This document shows positions 35,731 to 47,635 of a stretch of DNA of 64,000 nt, in pieces. The stretch's first letter is position 1, and each line of letters opens with the position of its first letter. The position numbers and the translations under genes were made by a program. A model generated the notes under the pieces. That model saw nothing but the letters and a program-made list of their open reading frames with translations. It was not told the origin of the DNA and made no database searches. Source of the stretch: Turritopsis dohrnii. Its lineage: Eukaryota > Cnidaria > Hydrozoa > Anthoathecata > Oceaniidae. Location: NCBI GenBank assembly GCA_027922465.2, contig BQMF02000432.1, forward strand, positions 124,001 through 188,000, written 5' to 3'.

Positions 35731-36197
35731 ACTAATAGCAATGTATAAGCTCTTGACATAAATCCAAGCTAAACGTTTGTGAGAAACACTTATCCCCGTT
35801 AAAAATGTCACGATGTGATTGAGAGAGATTCATCTGTATTAATTTTGTTTTGTCATTGTGTGACCTTGAATGGAGTTGTTTACTATTCTTTGGAAGTATT
35901 TCGTGGATATCATTCAATAATATTTTTCCTTTGCCGATCTGAAGTAAACACAGCTGTGTGCGCAACCACTTATCGTTTTCTGAAATTAATGACTCTTTCA
36001 TTTTTAGATATTTTCACTGAAAGAAAATTAATAAGCGAGTAAATTAAGGGGATAATAATACCAGATGGTTCACGACGGTGGAGACCATCCTAGTCAGTTA
36101 ACAAACCAAAAAAAATTAACAACAACAACAGCAAACTGTTCTGGATGTGACGAGTGAGATTATTCTCAGTTTGCAGTTTCATTCTTTCGACGATATC
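35731..36197. other. No firm gene; one 89-codon minus-strand ORF
   Basis: An ORF from an ATG at 36001 to 35732 (MKESLISENDKWLRTQLCLL...) abuts the transposon end. It has no recognisable domain, so it was not called as a gene. Confidence 0.3.
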
Positions 36198-36374
36198 TGT
36201 AGTAGAATATAATGACCCTTAGAATATTTTCACCCCCTGTGGTTTACGCTTATGACCTAACCCTAGCCCTTTCTTTTTCTTGTGACTATGCGTAACCCTA
36301 ACCCTAACCCTAACAGGTCATAAGCGTAAACCACGGGGTGAAAATATTCTAAGGGGTCATTATATTCTACTACA
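36198..36374. mobile_element. 177-bp inverted-repeat element enclosing telomere-like repeats
   Basis: Ends TGTAGTAGAATATAATGACC and the mirror GGTCATTATATTCTACTACA are flanked by TATC on both sides (36194-36197 and 36375-36378), a 4-bp target duplication. Arms of about 60 bp are near perfect. The loop holds CCTAACCCTAGCCC at about 36256 and (CCCTAA)3-4 at 36293-36314, the vertebrate/cnidarian telomere hexamer. Confidence 0.85.
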
Positions 36375-36378
36375 TATC

Positions 36379-37754
36379 TCCATCGGAATGGCATACCAGT
36401 AAACAAGCCTTGAAAACTACAATGAAATTCTTGGCAGCATTACTCTTAAAGTATGAATAGTTTCGCCTTAAATTGTTTTGAAAATAAAAGTATTTTTGTT
36501 GATAGGCTTTATTTTTGCAAATAAGCCTTAGAAACTACAAAATAACTTTGGTTTTTTGACTGAATGATGATTCAGCAAAGTGGTTTTGCATGGTGTCATT
36601 TTCGCTCAGACAATGCTGAAGTTTTCAAAAAGTCTTCTTAATTTCATTGACAAAAAAAATCTTTAAAAACTGAAATACATAATCCTTAACAGGCAGCTAC
36701 TTGCATAAAAAAATGAGAAACCATGCAAAGAAGGGGACAATCCAAAAGATAGTGAAATATGCTCTTAAGATAATCAGTATTAATTATTTTTTTATCGGAG
36801 CACCTAAAACTATTTATTAAACAAGTTATCACAAAAAGAAAAATCACGCTATTCCAACAACAACAAACTAAAATTTCTCCGCCATCTTTTCTTCCTACTA
36901 GACAAATCGGAAAATCGAAAGTACATATTCAGGGGGTGCAATATATGAAAAAAAAATCATTCATTGTATCATTTAAAAAAACAAACAAACAAAACCCTTG
37001 TTACTTTTAAATAAAATGTTTTAAAAAAATTTACGTTCGATGTCTTTGTTCAATGTTTTTATAAAAAAATCTTTGTAACATTATTATTTTCAAAAATGTT
37101 GAACCCCAGTCTATTATTTCGAACGCTTAAAGATTCCATTATGTCATGGAAAAAACAGCAATGTCGGGTGCACGAAAAGAAGAACAAAAAAAAATGTCGG
37201 CAGGAGAAGGGACGAAAGGTCTTCCTTTGTGCCAAACGACACATTTTTTTTCAGAGCTGTGATATTTTTTTGGACGGTTTTGCTAAGATTGATAAAAAGT
37301 GTTTCAGTGGTTTTCTTGTGATATGAGAGCGAATCATTTCTTTACCTTCTTTGAACACTTTTATTAATAAACAGCAGCCCGTTTCCAGGCCATTTTCCTA
37401 TTGTTCTATTTCTAATGACATCGTCATAGTGCAATCTTCATCTCCCCATATAATAGCCCTCAGGGGCGGCAGAACCGGTGGGGGGTCTTTACCCATTGCT
37501 ATTGTCATTCATTGAATCTATTGGTGAAGATGACCACAAAACAAATGAAGCTTCCGGTAGGGACGTCATCGTCGAAATCGTTGTTCTGATCGAAGGGGAT
37601 GATAGCGTTACTCTAATCCGCATCAGCGAACTTTTGACTACCTGTGTTGGACTGCTCGTGATAATTGATTTTAACACGTGCTTTACACCTTTTACCCATG
37701 AAAATATTTCTTGAATCCTTAACTATAATTAAAAATTATGAGTGTGTTTTAGCC

Positions 37755-37755
<1 letters not shown>
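36379..37755. other. No gene seen
   Basis: AT-rich with many homopolymer runs. A few 60-80 codon ORFs exist in more than one frame but show no family content. Confidence 0.35.

Positions 37756-37791
<36 letters not shown>
37756..37791. repeat. Poly-C run of 36
   Basis: An unbroken run of C immediately left of the start of the copy 3 pseudogene. Its length in the assembly may be unreliable. Confidence 0.9.
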
Positions 37792-37792
37792 A

Positions 37793-39063
37793 GCATTACA
37801 GCATTTAAGTTGTTGCAAGCTTCTGAAAAATTCCAAGCTACTTTTGCGTCATTTGGGAACTCTTTTGGCATCGACGCCACATTGCTCCAAAACATAGAGG
37901 CGTTTGTCTGCGATATGTACGCAGTTAAATGTAATGACACCAACAAAGCCCGTTGAAAAAAGTTTTGTTCGAGTCGCAAGGCTCCCGAACCACAGAAACT
38001 ACCACCAACAAGAGACGCTTTAAGGCAGGTTTCCAATGGGCGACGAAGCTTGTCGCCCAAAGCGATCAAAATTTCGTCGCCCGACATTCATCGCCCATGT
38101 TCGTCGCTTGTGTGTTCCCACCTGCCCATCGCTTTCAATATATATAAGAAAAAAATTTAAGGTTTGTGACAGTGTGTAACAGATCGATGTAAGGACGGAA
38201 ATGCTTTGAGATTTGTTATTTATTATTTTGGAAATATGACAACCTTCAGTTATATCGAGAGCTTCCTCAACAAGCTTTCCAAGCATTGATTACTCGGTAT
38301 TTTTCTTTGTTTCCACCTTATCATAAAAACAAGGATACTTCTGAATTTCTACAGACAGTTGTTCACGTTCTTTTGAGTCAAAACCCATTTTTCTATTTTC
38401 AAAATTCTTCTCCAGTTGTGTTTTACTTTCATACTTACTAGAAGCACTTGTAAAAAACAGCAAATAATAAAAGTTTATCTGCGAAATTTAAATATCCATT
38501 ATTTAAAATATCGGTAATCTTTTGATGGTTTCAAAAATGTCAGAAAGTCGCAGGTGAGGGCGACAAGAGAGGGCGACGAATATCAAAATTAATTGCTTGT
38601 CGCCGGCGATGAACTCAAAGCGACGAGCTAAATCGTGTTTCCACTGGGCTCATCGCCGGCGATAAGTGAAGCGACGAGCCTTCGTCGCCCAGTGGGAACT
38701 AGGCATTACTGTGTCATTGCAAGCGAGTGTCATACGTGACAGCAGTCATAGAGAGATCTCTCGAAAACAACCCCGAGATACCAAGTCCCATTGGTCATGG
38801 ATGAAAAATGGAGGCTGGTGTCTTAACCATTGACTGGAAGTTGCTTCCTGCAGCACCAATCGACGTCATCGAGTTGATTTCCTGTAATTACTCGAAATCA
38901 AAATGCCACACCCAAGTATGCGAGTATCGATCGCACGGCCTCGAATGCATTGATTTATGTGGTTGTGGCGAATGATGCGAAAACTTGAAATTTGATTATG
39001 ATACTTCTGATGAAGATAATGATGATGGCGATAGTGATAATGAAGGAAATCTTAGTGAATAAT
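37793..39063 (+). pseudogene. C-terminal fragment of the FEN-like transposon protein, copy 3, split by a MITE
   Basis: The open frame AFKLLQASEKFQATFASFG, then LLQNIEAFVCDMYAV and KLPPTRDAL matches, from family memory, the region before the CXC cluster. Copy 1 has the counterpart TIQRFVVMLYD and SLPPTENCLRQH. The frame is cut at 38022 by a 683-bp MITE and resumes after it (VIERSLENNPEIPSP, LPAAPIDVIELISCN), ending with the degenerate Cys cluster (CHTQVCEYRSHG, LCGCGE) and an acidic tail ending at a TAA at 39061. Three in-frame TGA codons (about 37955, in GHG*KMEA, and in CGE*CEN) show that it is dead. The upstream two-thirds are absent; the left breakpoint coincides with the poly-C run. Confidence 0.7.
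38023..38705. mobile_element. TTA-flanked MITE inserted in the pseudogene, family E
   Basis: 683 bp flanked by TTA (38020-38022 and 38706-38708). Inverted ends contain GGTTTCCAATGGGCGACGAA and TTCGTCGCCCAGTGGGAACT. The interior has repeated GTCGCCC/GGGCGAC phrases. TWA target and termini suit PIF/Harbinger. If the insert and one TTA are left out, the flanking reading frame is continuous. Confidence 0.85.
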
Positions 39064-39079
39064 GTACATAATGCAGTTG

Positions 39080-39225
39080 GGCGCTATTTCCTTTTCGCAC
39101 CCCACTAAATGTATCTGCCATATTTTTTTACTAGTTGGCTCTTCATCACGGAGATAAAAAATAATCCTAAGCCTGACCCTAAAACATCCTAGAAGGAGAG
39201 TGAGGGGTGCGAAAAGGAAATCGCA
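39080..39225. repeat. Small foldback element
   Basis: Inverted arms of about 24 bp, GCGCTATTTCCTTTTCGCAC against GTGCGAAAAGGAAATCGC, separated by about 95 bp. The target duplication is unclear. Confidence 0.65.
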
Positions 39226-40205
39226 TCATGTAGTTGCAAGTCGTTTATCCCTAATAACTTTTTTTAGGTTCAAAATCACACCATGACATAATTGGGCTTT
39301 TAATTCAGCATAAAAAAACCTATCGAATGATATAATAATACTTGAAAAATTTCGAAACAAAATTTGGTTTTATTGTGTGACGTCATCAAAGTTAAAATCG
39401 TACTGGACACGCCCAGTAAATAATTTCAGATATTCCGGTAATGATTTTCTAGTTCTAAGGGATGATATCTAACAGTTCAAAGTAGTTTTACATTGTCCCT
39501 CTCATTTCCAATTTTTTTTGCAAGACTACAACCACCATCAGAAATAATTTTCTTACAGAGGAATCTTTGGCAGAAATCGCAAAAAAGAAGTATAAATACG
39601 ATTCAAGAGAGTATTGGAAGTTTATGTATGATCACAAAGATTATGTAGAAGGGCTTGAAAGAGGCCTTCAACTTGAAGAAATGCCATAGCCAAGAAATCC
39701 ATCAAAATAACAAATGTTCACGGGTCATTAGAAGCCCAAAACATTTTATCGCGAGACTAACAACTTCAAAGTGAAAAAGCAGAAAAAGAAAAGAGAATCG
39801 GGTAAAGAACTGTTTTACCGTTGTAAGTTAAAATGCGTAAGCAAAGGTAAATGTGTGGCAAAACATTTAAAAGAATGTCCCATATGTCACTCGGATGTGT
39901 TCCAAGGCAGCTTTCATTGTAAACGGTTAAAATCCACAAATGGTTCCCGTAGCAACATCTACAACTACACACAAATCAACGAGACGAGCTCCTGCCTGTG
40001 AGAAAGGAAATGATGCGTGATAATACATTAATGAACACACATCTGAAGACGATTTCGAATTGCTTCACTAAATTAATACAGTACCCTTTCTATTTGATCA
40101 ACATCAGACACTTTCTGTTTGCGTTAGGAAAGACGTTACGTTGAGTTAAAAATTTATTGCGTTTTTAGCTATCAAGCCTAAATACAACAATCATACCGTG
40201 CTCAA
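39226..40205. other. 3' flank of copy 3, resembling the arm of copy 1; otherwise no gene
   Basis: 39265-39400 has the phrases CAGCATAAAAAAACCTAT and GTGACGTCATCAAAG in the same order as the 155-bp arm unit of copy 1, so it is probably the degraded right arm of copy 3. Short open stretches at 39555-39690 (EESLAEIAKKKYKYDSREYW) and 39771-40001 (Cys-rich, HLKECPICHSDVF) may be exon fragments of an unknown protein, but are not firm. Confidence 0.35.
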
Positions 40206-41060
40206 TTTTCAATATTTTAACTGTAGAATTGTTTCTTTAAAAAGTAAATAGATACCAATGTTTGATCCTAAAACTGCAGATTTACCGCGATTATTTTCCC
40301 TTCTCTGTTTTTTTTTTTTTTTGGTACAACGGAAACAGTATTTAAAAAACGTTTTTAATAACATGAAGTAATTTTTGTAGTGGAATAAAGGTTTTTTCAG
40401 AATTTGCCTGTAACAATTCTGCAACAATTCCTTGACAATCATGGGCCACGGCTTGTAGTTTTCAGTGAGGGGACCAAAAGTTGCAAAGTTGTTCCTCAAA
40501 CATTGTCGCCCACTGGTTGGGCGACAGAGAAAATTTTGTGTTCTAGAAGCTCTTAAAACGACTGAGAGGCTTTCAAAACGCATTTTAATTGTTGATATAC
40601 TAATGTAACTAACGGCAGGCACCATTATGAGCTCAGGTAGTTTTTTAGGCTTTTTTGTTTTTAATGGTAAATAAAAAACGAGAGGCCCTGTGAGGCCTGA
40701 AGGTCAACACTTTCAGGAAAGTTGAAGAGTGATGGACTGTAAACCGTTTTTGCAGCAGGAAGGTCAAAATAGTGGCACGATTCAGAGAATGACACATTCC
40801 AGTTATTGCTGTTATTGTTTCAAAAAATCTTTTCTTTTCATTCACATCTTAATCGACCATTAAAAATTTAATCACATTTTTCCAAGACATTTTCCTTATT
40901 TTTTTCCTCAAAAGCCACTTATTCATTTTTCACAAAAACATACTATCCGAAAGAACTTGAAAATGGCTTTCCAGCGGTGTAACAAATATTTTGAAATTCG
41001 GTAAATTCATTTAAAAAAACAGCTTTAAAATTTCCATTTCCAACATTATGAAACACACTG
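40206..41060. mobile_element. Foldback element family A copy 3, larger and partly ambiguous
   Basis: The right end (CGAAACACACTG-type, 40848-41060, TA at 41061-41062) matches the right arm of copies 1 and 2. To its left, TTGTTTCAAAAAATC and TTTTCATTCACATCTTAAT match, inverted, the extra interior of copy 2. A 66-codon minus-strand ORF with a true ATG (MNEKKRFFETITAITGMCHS, 40845-40645) starts where copies 1 and 2 keep the ATGAAAAGAAA phrase. This could be a remnant of the coding region of the autonomous parent. The left end was not found, so the 40206 boundary is nominal. Confidence 0.55.
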
Positions 41061-41945
41061 TATATAAACATTATGCGTCTGTTGCTTGATAATAAGTGCA
41101 TTACATTACAACCACACAGAATATTGTTGATTAATTCAATTTTGAGTAGCACACAACGCACCTTCACAGAGGTAACTAAAATGTCTTGTTATATAAACTT
41201 TGAGATGTTGTCTGTTTGGGTGACACAAATTGAAAACTTTTCTAAATTGACGGATGTAACTATATAACAGATTACAAAAAATAACATCAACATATGTAAT
41301 GAATGCGTAGGTAATGCATCATAATGTATATATGCATATATATCAGAAACAGCATCAGGTGCATATATATATATATATATATATAGGCCCTTGGCAGAGC
41401 TCTCAAATCTCCTGATCAATTTAATAACACAAAACACAAATTAAGCCACGATCAGCAAATAGCCTCTATTCCAGCCTTAAAACAAAGGCTTGTGTTTTTA
41501 GTGGTATCAGCCTACAACTGGGGACAAAAATTTATGGTCTTACGGACGGACGGACGAACACTAATGCTAATGAAAGATCAGCTGCTGCCGCGCTGACCAA
41601 TTACAAAAAATAGACCTCTTGAGTACGAGGCGTTGTTTGTTGTGACGTAATTCATGAAAAGGTCCATGCAGTAAATACTGACAATAAAAATATACTATAA
41701 AACAGTAAAAGGCCGATCCTGTGGTACACCCGGGAGAGGCCAGTTTGTTCTTTTAGATATATAGAATAAAGAGAACAAATAAATATTTAGTGTTTTTGGT
41801 AGATGAAAGGAGAAGAAGGAAACTGAAATCTTTTGACATCCGAAGTCAACAAAGAAGATCCTAAGAAACTGTCATTTGGAGGAAAAAGAATAGCTGCACA
41901 CCTTCCAATGTGCAGTATTCAGTTAAGTGAAAGTTGAAAATAAAT
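41061..41945. other. No gene seen; (TA)n tract
   Basis: AT microsatellite at about 41363-41384. No coding content. Confidence 0.4.
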
Positions 41946-41949
41946 CTGT

Positions 41950-44706
41950 TTTGATCCTTTTGATACTTTGGCTTTTATTGGTAGGCTTAAGTGCTCTTTG
42001 CTCTCAATTGGGGTTCCCATCTACCAGATTCTTTTGAAGAGTTAATGAAAAACAATTTTGATCGCAGACTCAGGAGTAGTTACTCCCTTTAAAGTTCCTG
42101 GCTTCCACTACCTCTGCTCAGCTTGTGAGAGTGAATGTGTCAAACATCGTTATAAAGGGATTGATGCAACAGATGACCAAATTACTCTAAGATAAGCCAA
42201 CTGAACGATGATCATGTAGATCTTACTGCTTAGTCCATTACCCTTGGTTTTATTGCTACACAGATGGAACAACTATCTACTCATCTGAATGACAACAGTG
42301 ATTCTGATGTGACCAAAACGACGAAAAGGCAAATGCCACTGTTTCCAAATGTGGTCTTTGACAATCCAAATCCAAAGGACTATAAAAACAAGGGTGAAAG
42401 AAACCATCAAACGGAGTTCATGAAATTAAAAACAGAAAGAGATGTCATAAACAGCAAACCAATTGAATCAAACCAAATCAACAACAAGGATTCAAACTCA
42501 AAGGAAAAGTTGTGTCGCACATGCAAGTTTGGACTTAGAGGCAAGGCTTGCCCGTATCACCACCCTAAGCCATGTTCAAAGCTGTTAAAACATGGCACAA
42601 GAAGACCCAGGGGTTGCAATGCTGGAACAAAGTGTAACAACTACCTACCTCGTATGTGTGGTTTATCTATAAGGAATAGTACTTGCTACAACAAAATCAT
42701 ATAAATTTGTTCATGTCAAGGGAACAAAAGGAAAACAACCAGCCGAAAATGCAATGAACAAGGAGAAGCCTGCTAAAAGTGTTAATAACCATCGACAAGT
42801 TACAAGCAAGGATTTTTTAAAGATGTTTTACAACTTCAAGAAGGAAATAATCAATGCTGGAGGAAAGAATACCATGAATGCTAAAAGTCAACATTCCACA
42901 GCTAAACCCAAACCAGCTGCAACAACAGCAACTACAAATATCAACTCCCTCCCTAGGATTGATGATAGCACCCCAGATGTTTTTATTTGTGGAGACTTCA
43001 ACTTGTCAAAATTTGTAAAGTTAGCAGGAGATTGTGACAAAGAAACTACTACTATGGACAATACTATCAATGACTTTATGACTAATCTTCAACTCAGCCA
43101 AATGATATATGAATCCACTCACAACAATGGAAATGTGTTGGACCTACTTCTGAGTAGTTTCATGGGACAATTTGAGTTCATCAAACTTTTTGCAGGAAAG
43201 TCTTATAAAAATGTTTGAAAGAACGAGGCATGACGTAATTTTATGCTCACTGATCCAAGCAAATTTAACAAGGTTTTCACCATGAAGTTTTAATGAACTC
43301 AATTTGTCACATGAACTGTATGTTCTTACCAACAATTCACCCCTAATGCACAGTTCAACATCCGTTCCAATAACTTTTTCAGACCATCTTATTGTGTATG
43401 TTAATTGTCATCTGTACGGGCCTACCAGCTCAATATATAATGATGACAAACAAGAAAACAGCATCTTCGACAAATACAATTTTCATGGAAAAATAAACTG
43501 GTCCCTTGTCAATGAATCATTTAACAACATTGACTGGGAATCTCAATTTCAAAACTTAAATTCTGATGAGTCTTATAAAACATTCATTTCAATATGTGAC
43601 AACCTACTAAAGACTCCATGTTCCAATACAAAAAAGAAGAACAAAACCAACCAAATTCCACGCGACAGTCTTCAGTGATCCCCTCGATGAATACAAACAA
43701 ATGAGAGAAAAGCCAAAAATTTAAAAGATTTCAGACTTTGATTTGTCAATTGACGATGTTGAGAAAGAAATTGATACTCTGAAGCACAATTCAGCTGCTG
43801 GTCCTGATGGTGTGCCTGCTGTGTTTCTTAAGGAATGCCGGTTCTTAACAAGGTCTATGCCTGGACAACTGACAACATGAATCTTAGTGGTGAAAAGTTT
43901 GAACTGTTGTCATATGGTAAAGATGCTAAACTTAAAGAAAATTCCATCTATTTTCAAACAACAACACCATTATCAAAACCCCAAAAACATGTCAATGATT
44001 TGGGGGTGATCATCACAGATGATGCCAAATTTGAGGAACATATAAATGCTATAGTAAAGAAATGATCTGATCTCAGCTCATGGATTCTGCGCATTTTCAA
44101 GTCACGAGAAAAGAATGTGATGTTTGGAAGGCGCTTGTTATTCCGCATCTTGATTATTGCTCCCAGTTATGGTCACCAACAAGAAGATCAGATATACAAA
44201 AGATTGAGATGGTCCAACATGTTTTTGTCAAAAAAATCAAAGGCATGCAAAATCTATCCTACTGGCGGCAATTGAAATGTCTAAAGCTCTACAGCCTGGA
44301 AAGAAGAAGGGAATGCTACCAAGTAATCTACATCTTGTCAATTCTAGAAGGATTGGTACCAAACTTTCAACACACTGAAGGCGGACAGATGGTTGGTGGT
44401 ATAAACTACTACACACCAGAGACTTGGGAGAAAGTGTTTTACCAGAGTACCCAAGCTTGGGCCTTAAAGAAGTCTGATCGCTAACAGCTTTGCTTTTCGT
44501 GGTCCAAAACCCTTCAATGGGCTTCCCAGAGAACTAAGGAAATGTACCAATTGTGCTAAGAATGTCTTCAAAACAAAACTTAAATATCTGCGTACTGTGC
44601 CTGATCACTCTCTTATTCCAGCGTATGTCCAGTTCAGGCAAGCTGAAGACCTGCATTGGACTCAACGAGTTGGATGCGTGAAGATTCACAGAAACAATAT
44701 CATTTA
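41950..44706 (+). mobile_element. LINE (non-LTR retrotransposon) remnant, RT core deleted
   Basis: In broken frames the order is: a Cys motif (VPGFHYLCSACESECV, about 42090); an ORF at 42264-42704 with the Cys/His-rich domain KLCRTCKFGLRGKACPYHH, then KPCSKLLKHGTRRPRGC; endonuclease pieces 42754-43218 (PDVFICGDFNLSKF, NGNVLDLLLSS) and 43304-43678 (FSDHLIVYVNCH); the start of RT at about 43740-43835 (SAAGPDGVPAVFLKEC); then directly KVYAWTTDNMNLSGEKFELL and the C-terminal tail 44080-44706 (SWILRIFKSREKNVM, HLDYCSQLWSP, MVQHVFVKKIKGMQNLSYW, LKLYSLERRRE). The RT core with its YxDD box, between AAGPDG and KVYAWTT, is missing. The tail is typical of jockey/CR1-type elements. Several frameshifts show it is inactive. 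Confidence 0.8.
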
Positions 44707-46536
44707 AAATCAAGTAAGTAAGTAGTTCTGGCAAATTCATTCAATTCCAGCACGCTGGTCTTTACCAGCTTCGTTCCGATGGGTTAAGTTGTTCCACAGC
44801 AACGATTTGATGAATTAAAGTTGTTAAAAAATGTTTTTTTCAAGCATTGTAGCAAGCGTCGCAGAAATCTATTAGAAAACGAATACTGAAAACAGCATTG
44901 AAAAAGAACGTCCTGTTTTCAAATATTGACTCTTTCCTGACACAGGGTATATTTAGAATACCTTAAATGCCCCTCTTAGCAACGGGAAACTCTTGTAAAA
45001 AAAACTGTCAGAAAGTGACAATTTCTACGCTTTTTTTAAGTATATAAATCAAATTTGTTTTTTCCGAGCTCTTGTTAAAGGTAACAGTTTAAAACCTTTT
45101 CATAATGCACTGAAGTACTTGAAGTTTTCCGAGTTGATGCTGGCCAATTGCTCTACAACTCGGCTGATTTCGAAATGTGTCATGTCTCTATCAATATTGT
45201 GGTTACCGTTAGATAATTAAAATAATATGAAGCAGTAGAGAGCAATGGAGAGCAAGTAAACAATTTTTTTAATTTGATCTTGCATCATAAGTATAACCCC
45301 CTGTGTGTTGATAGCCGAAAACTAAATTCATAACTTTACATTATGCTGCTTGAGTTCTTTAGAAAAATATATGAAATTTTCAGGTTTCCTTAGTAACCAG
45401 TTGTCATGGCAACTGACAGATATCTTTTATTTCAAATTGTAATGGGATTTAGATATACTATTACATGAGATATGTATGAATGTAAAATATTTGTTATTTC
45501 AAGAAAAAATATTTTTACGGGGCTTCCCCCTTCAAGTGAAAATTTCATTGCAACAATTTTAAGTGAACATAATACCAACAAATAAGGGTACTTACTCGAA
45601 GATTATTTCTTACCGTAACCTTAGCCGGAATAACCAACAAGTACCCAAATAAAGTAGCAAGATATAAACGAGACTTGCATGGGCAAGTTAGCTCGAATTA
45701 GTATTAGACTGTACACATCTATCGTCTTTAACCAGCCTAAACTTCTCGATTAAAACCTTTTTATAATTGTCTGAATTGAACGAGGCATAGTCTGAACCTA
45801 ATCCTCACTAAGCCAAACAAATTTAACAAGGTCTACAACACAAACGTTTAGCTGTTTATGGACATATTAGTACATACCATAAAAAACTCACTAGGGTTTA
45901 TTTAAAAACTATTTCAAAACGTACTCAAACCACCAGACGCTTTAACACTGTTATAAAAGAAAAATGAGATGTCGAGATTTATATTTTATATTTCATATTT
46001 ATATTTATATTTATACGTTACATTCATGTCAACGTTATCATCAGAAAATTGCAAAACGTGGAAAAAATACAAAAAAAGATAAGGAAACATAATAAAAATT
46101 ATTTCTACAAAATACCTGCCAGTTATGATAATGTAAATCGTTTGATACCAAATTTAAACTAATTTTAATATCATCAGAAAAGCAATCAATCTCTATTAAC
46201 ACAATGTAAACACGCTGTGCTGTTTTCTCAGAAGGTTATTGTGCCATGATATAACTAACTTGATGACGTTGCTGAGAAATTAGAAAAAAACAACAACAAT
46301 CGTTTCAGGCAGATGGCACGCATCATCAGATGACGACATCAGATTTGTCATACTCGAAATGTTGAAAAATATGTCTCATTCTTTCAAAGGTTTTTATAAG
46401 ACTTTCCTACGAGAAGTTTAATGTTGATGAAGTGAAATTGTCCATTGAACCTAATCCAAGTGATGAATATTTATATCCCGGGTTCGACGAAGTTGTACAT
46501 TTGTAAACAACGAACCAAATAATTTCGGACGCGCTT
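44707..46536. other. No gene seen
   Basis: AT-rich, with a TATTTATATTTATATTTATA tract near 45995-46015. No convincing ORF. Confidence 0.4.
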
Positions 46537-47105
46537 TTTTTATAAGAACCCGTAAAATCTGACATGAGGCTGGCTGTTCTTATTTTTTGAGCCTTTTTCA
46601 GCCTGAATTGATCTTATTTTGTTCTTGGCCTTAAGAACACGGTTTTACTTTTTAGCCTCATTTTGTTTTTTGTTATTTATGGAACTTCCAGTAAAATAAA
46701 AATAAATCTTTTTTAAAAACAACTGGTGAAAAGCATGGTTGCTGTTCGGTAATGACCCATTCGTACACTTCAATTGAAGCTGGAAAAAAGTAAAAAACAA
46801 TAAACTTCTCAACCATTTACCAATGAAAGAATTCACGTCATCAATTCACATCGGTGATGACTCGATATGAGTATGCTAGGTGAAAAAACAAACTTCTAAA
46901 CCATTTGCCAGTAAAGAGAATTCACATCGTGAGTTGTTCTTATCATGAATTGTTCTTATTTTATGAGGAAAATTGAGGCTCAGGCTGTTCTTAATTTTTG
47001 GAGTAATGATTTGAGTCTCAAGTTGTTCTTATTTTGTTCTTATTTTCTTCTCAAATCTGAGGCTCGTGGTCTTGTAAAATTGTTCTTATATAAAATAAAG
47101 CATGT
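46537..47105. repeat. Second copy of the TGTTCTTATTTT-rich repeat, opposite orientation to 18745-19235
   Basis: It begins CGCTTTTTTTATAAGAACCC and contains GAGGCTGGCTGTTCTTATTT, CAGCCTGAATTGATCTTATT and CAGTAAAATAAAAATAAATC, the inverse of phrases in the first copy. It ends near TTGTTCTTATATAAAATAAA. Short relatives of its left border occur at 47489-47520 and 55777-55812. Confidence 0.65.
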
Positions 47106-47635
47106 ATCGCTTGTAATGTTCAATAATGAAGAGTGGGGTTCAATTTAAAAATGATGTAACGTTAGGGTTTTTTTCTATGATTAACAAAAAGTCACCAAAA
47201 TTGCGAAAATGTTTTCATTGTCTGATAAAACTTTGCTTCAAGCTGATAAAAGTCGCGTACATTAAAGGTCGCGGGACGCCATTTTCTAAAAATTTTGAAT
47301 GTGCTTTTTTCATGGGTTCGGAAGAACCCTAACCTGAATTTTGTATAAACATTCCATGATCAAATGCAAGTAAGCGGATAGAAAACATATAACATTGGAG
47401 TACTTCACTGTTTTTGACTGACCTCAATGTATAAACCAGCTATCAGCTAGTTTCCAATGCACAAAAACCTTTACAATCTGCCAACACACGCTTTTTTTTA
47501 TAAGAATAGCTTCTATAAGAACATCAAGGCGAAATTTGCCTAATTTGTAAGAATATCTTAAGCTGTCTTCATAAATTCGCAACATTATTGTATATTGTGT
47601 ACATGTGGCATTGTCACGGAATCCTATTTGGAAAG

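Noticed and set aside
35732..36001. 89-codon minus-strand ORF next to the transposon
   Set aside because: Has an ATG but no recognisable domain and ends at the transposon edge; kept only as a note.
37096..37326. Lys-rich 76-codon ORF
   Set aside because: Low-complexity A-rich sequence; no supporting signal.
40209..40625. 138-codon minus-strand ORF
   Set aside because: Contains a poly-Lys run from a T tract and no recognisable motif; may be a remnant of the family A parent but cannot be supported.
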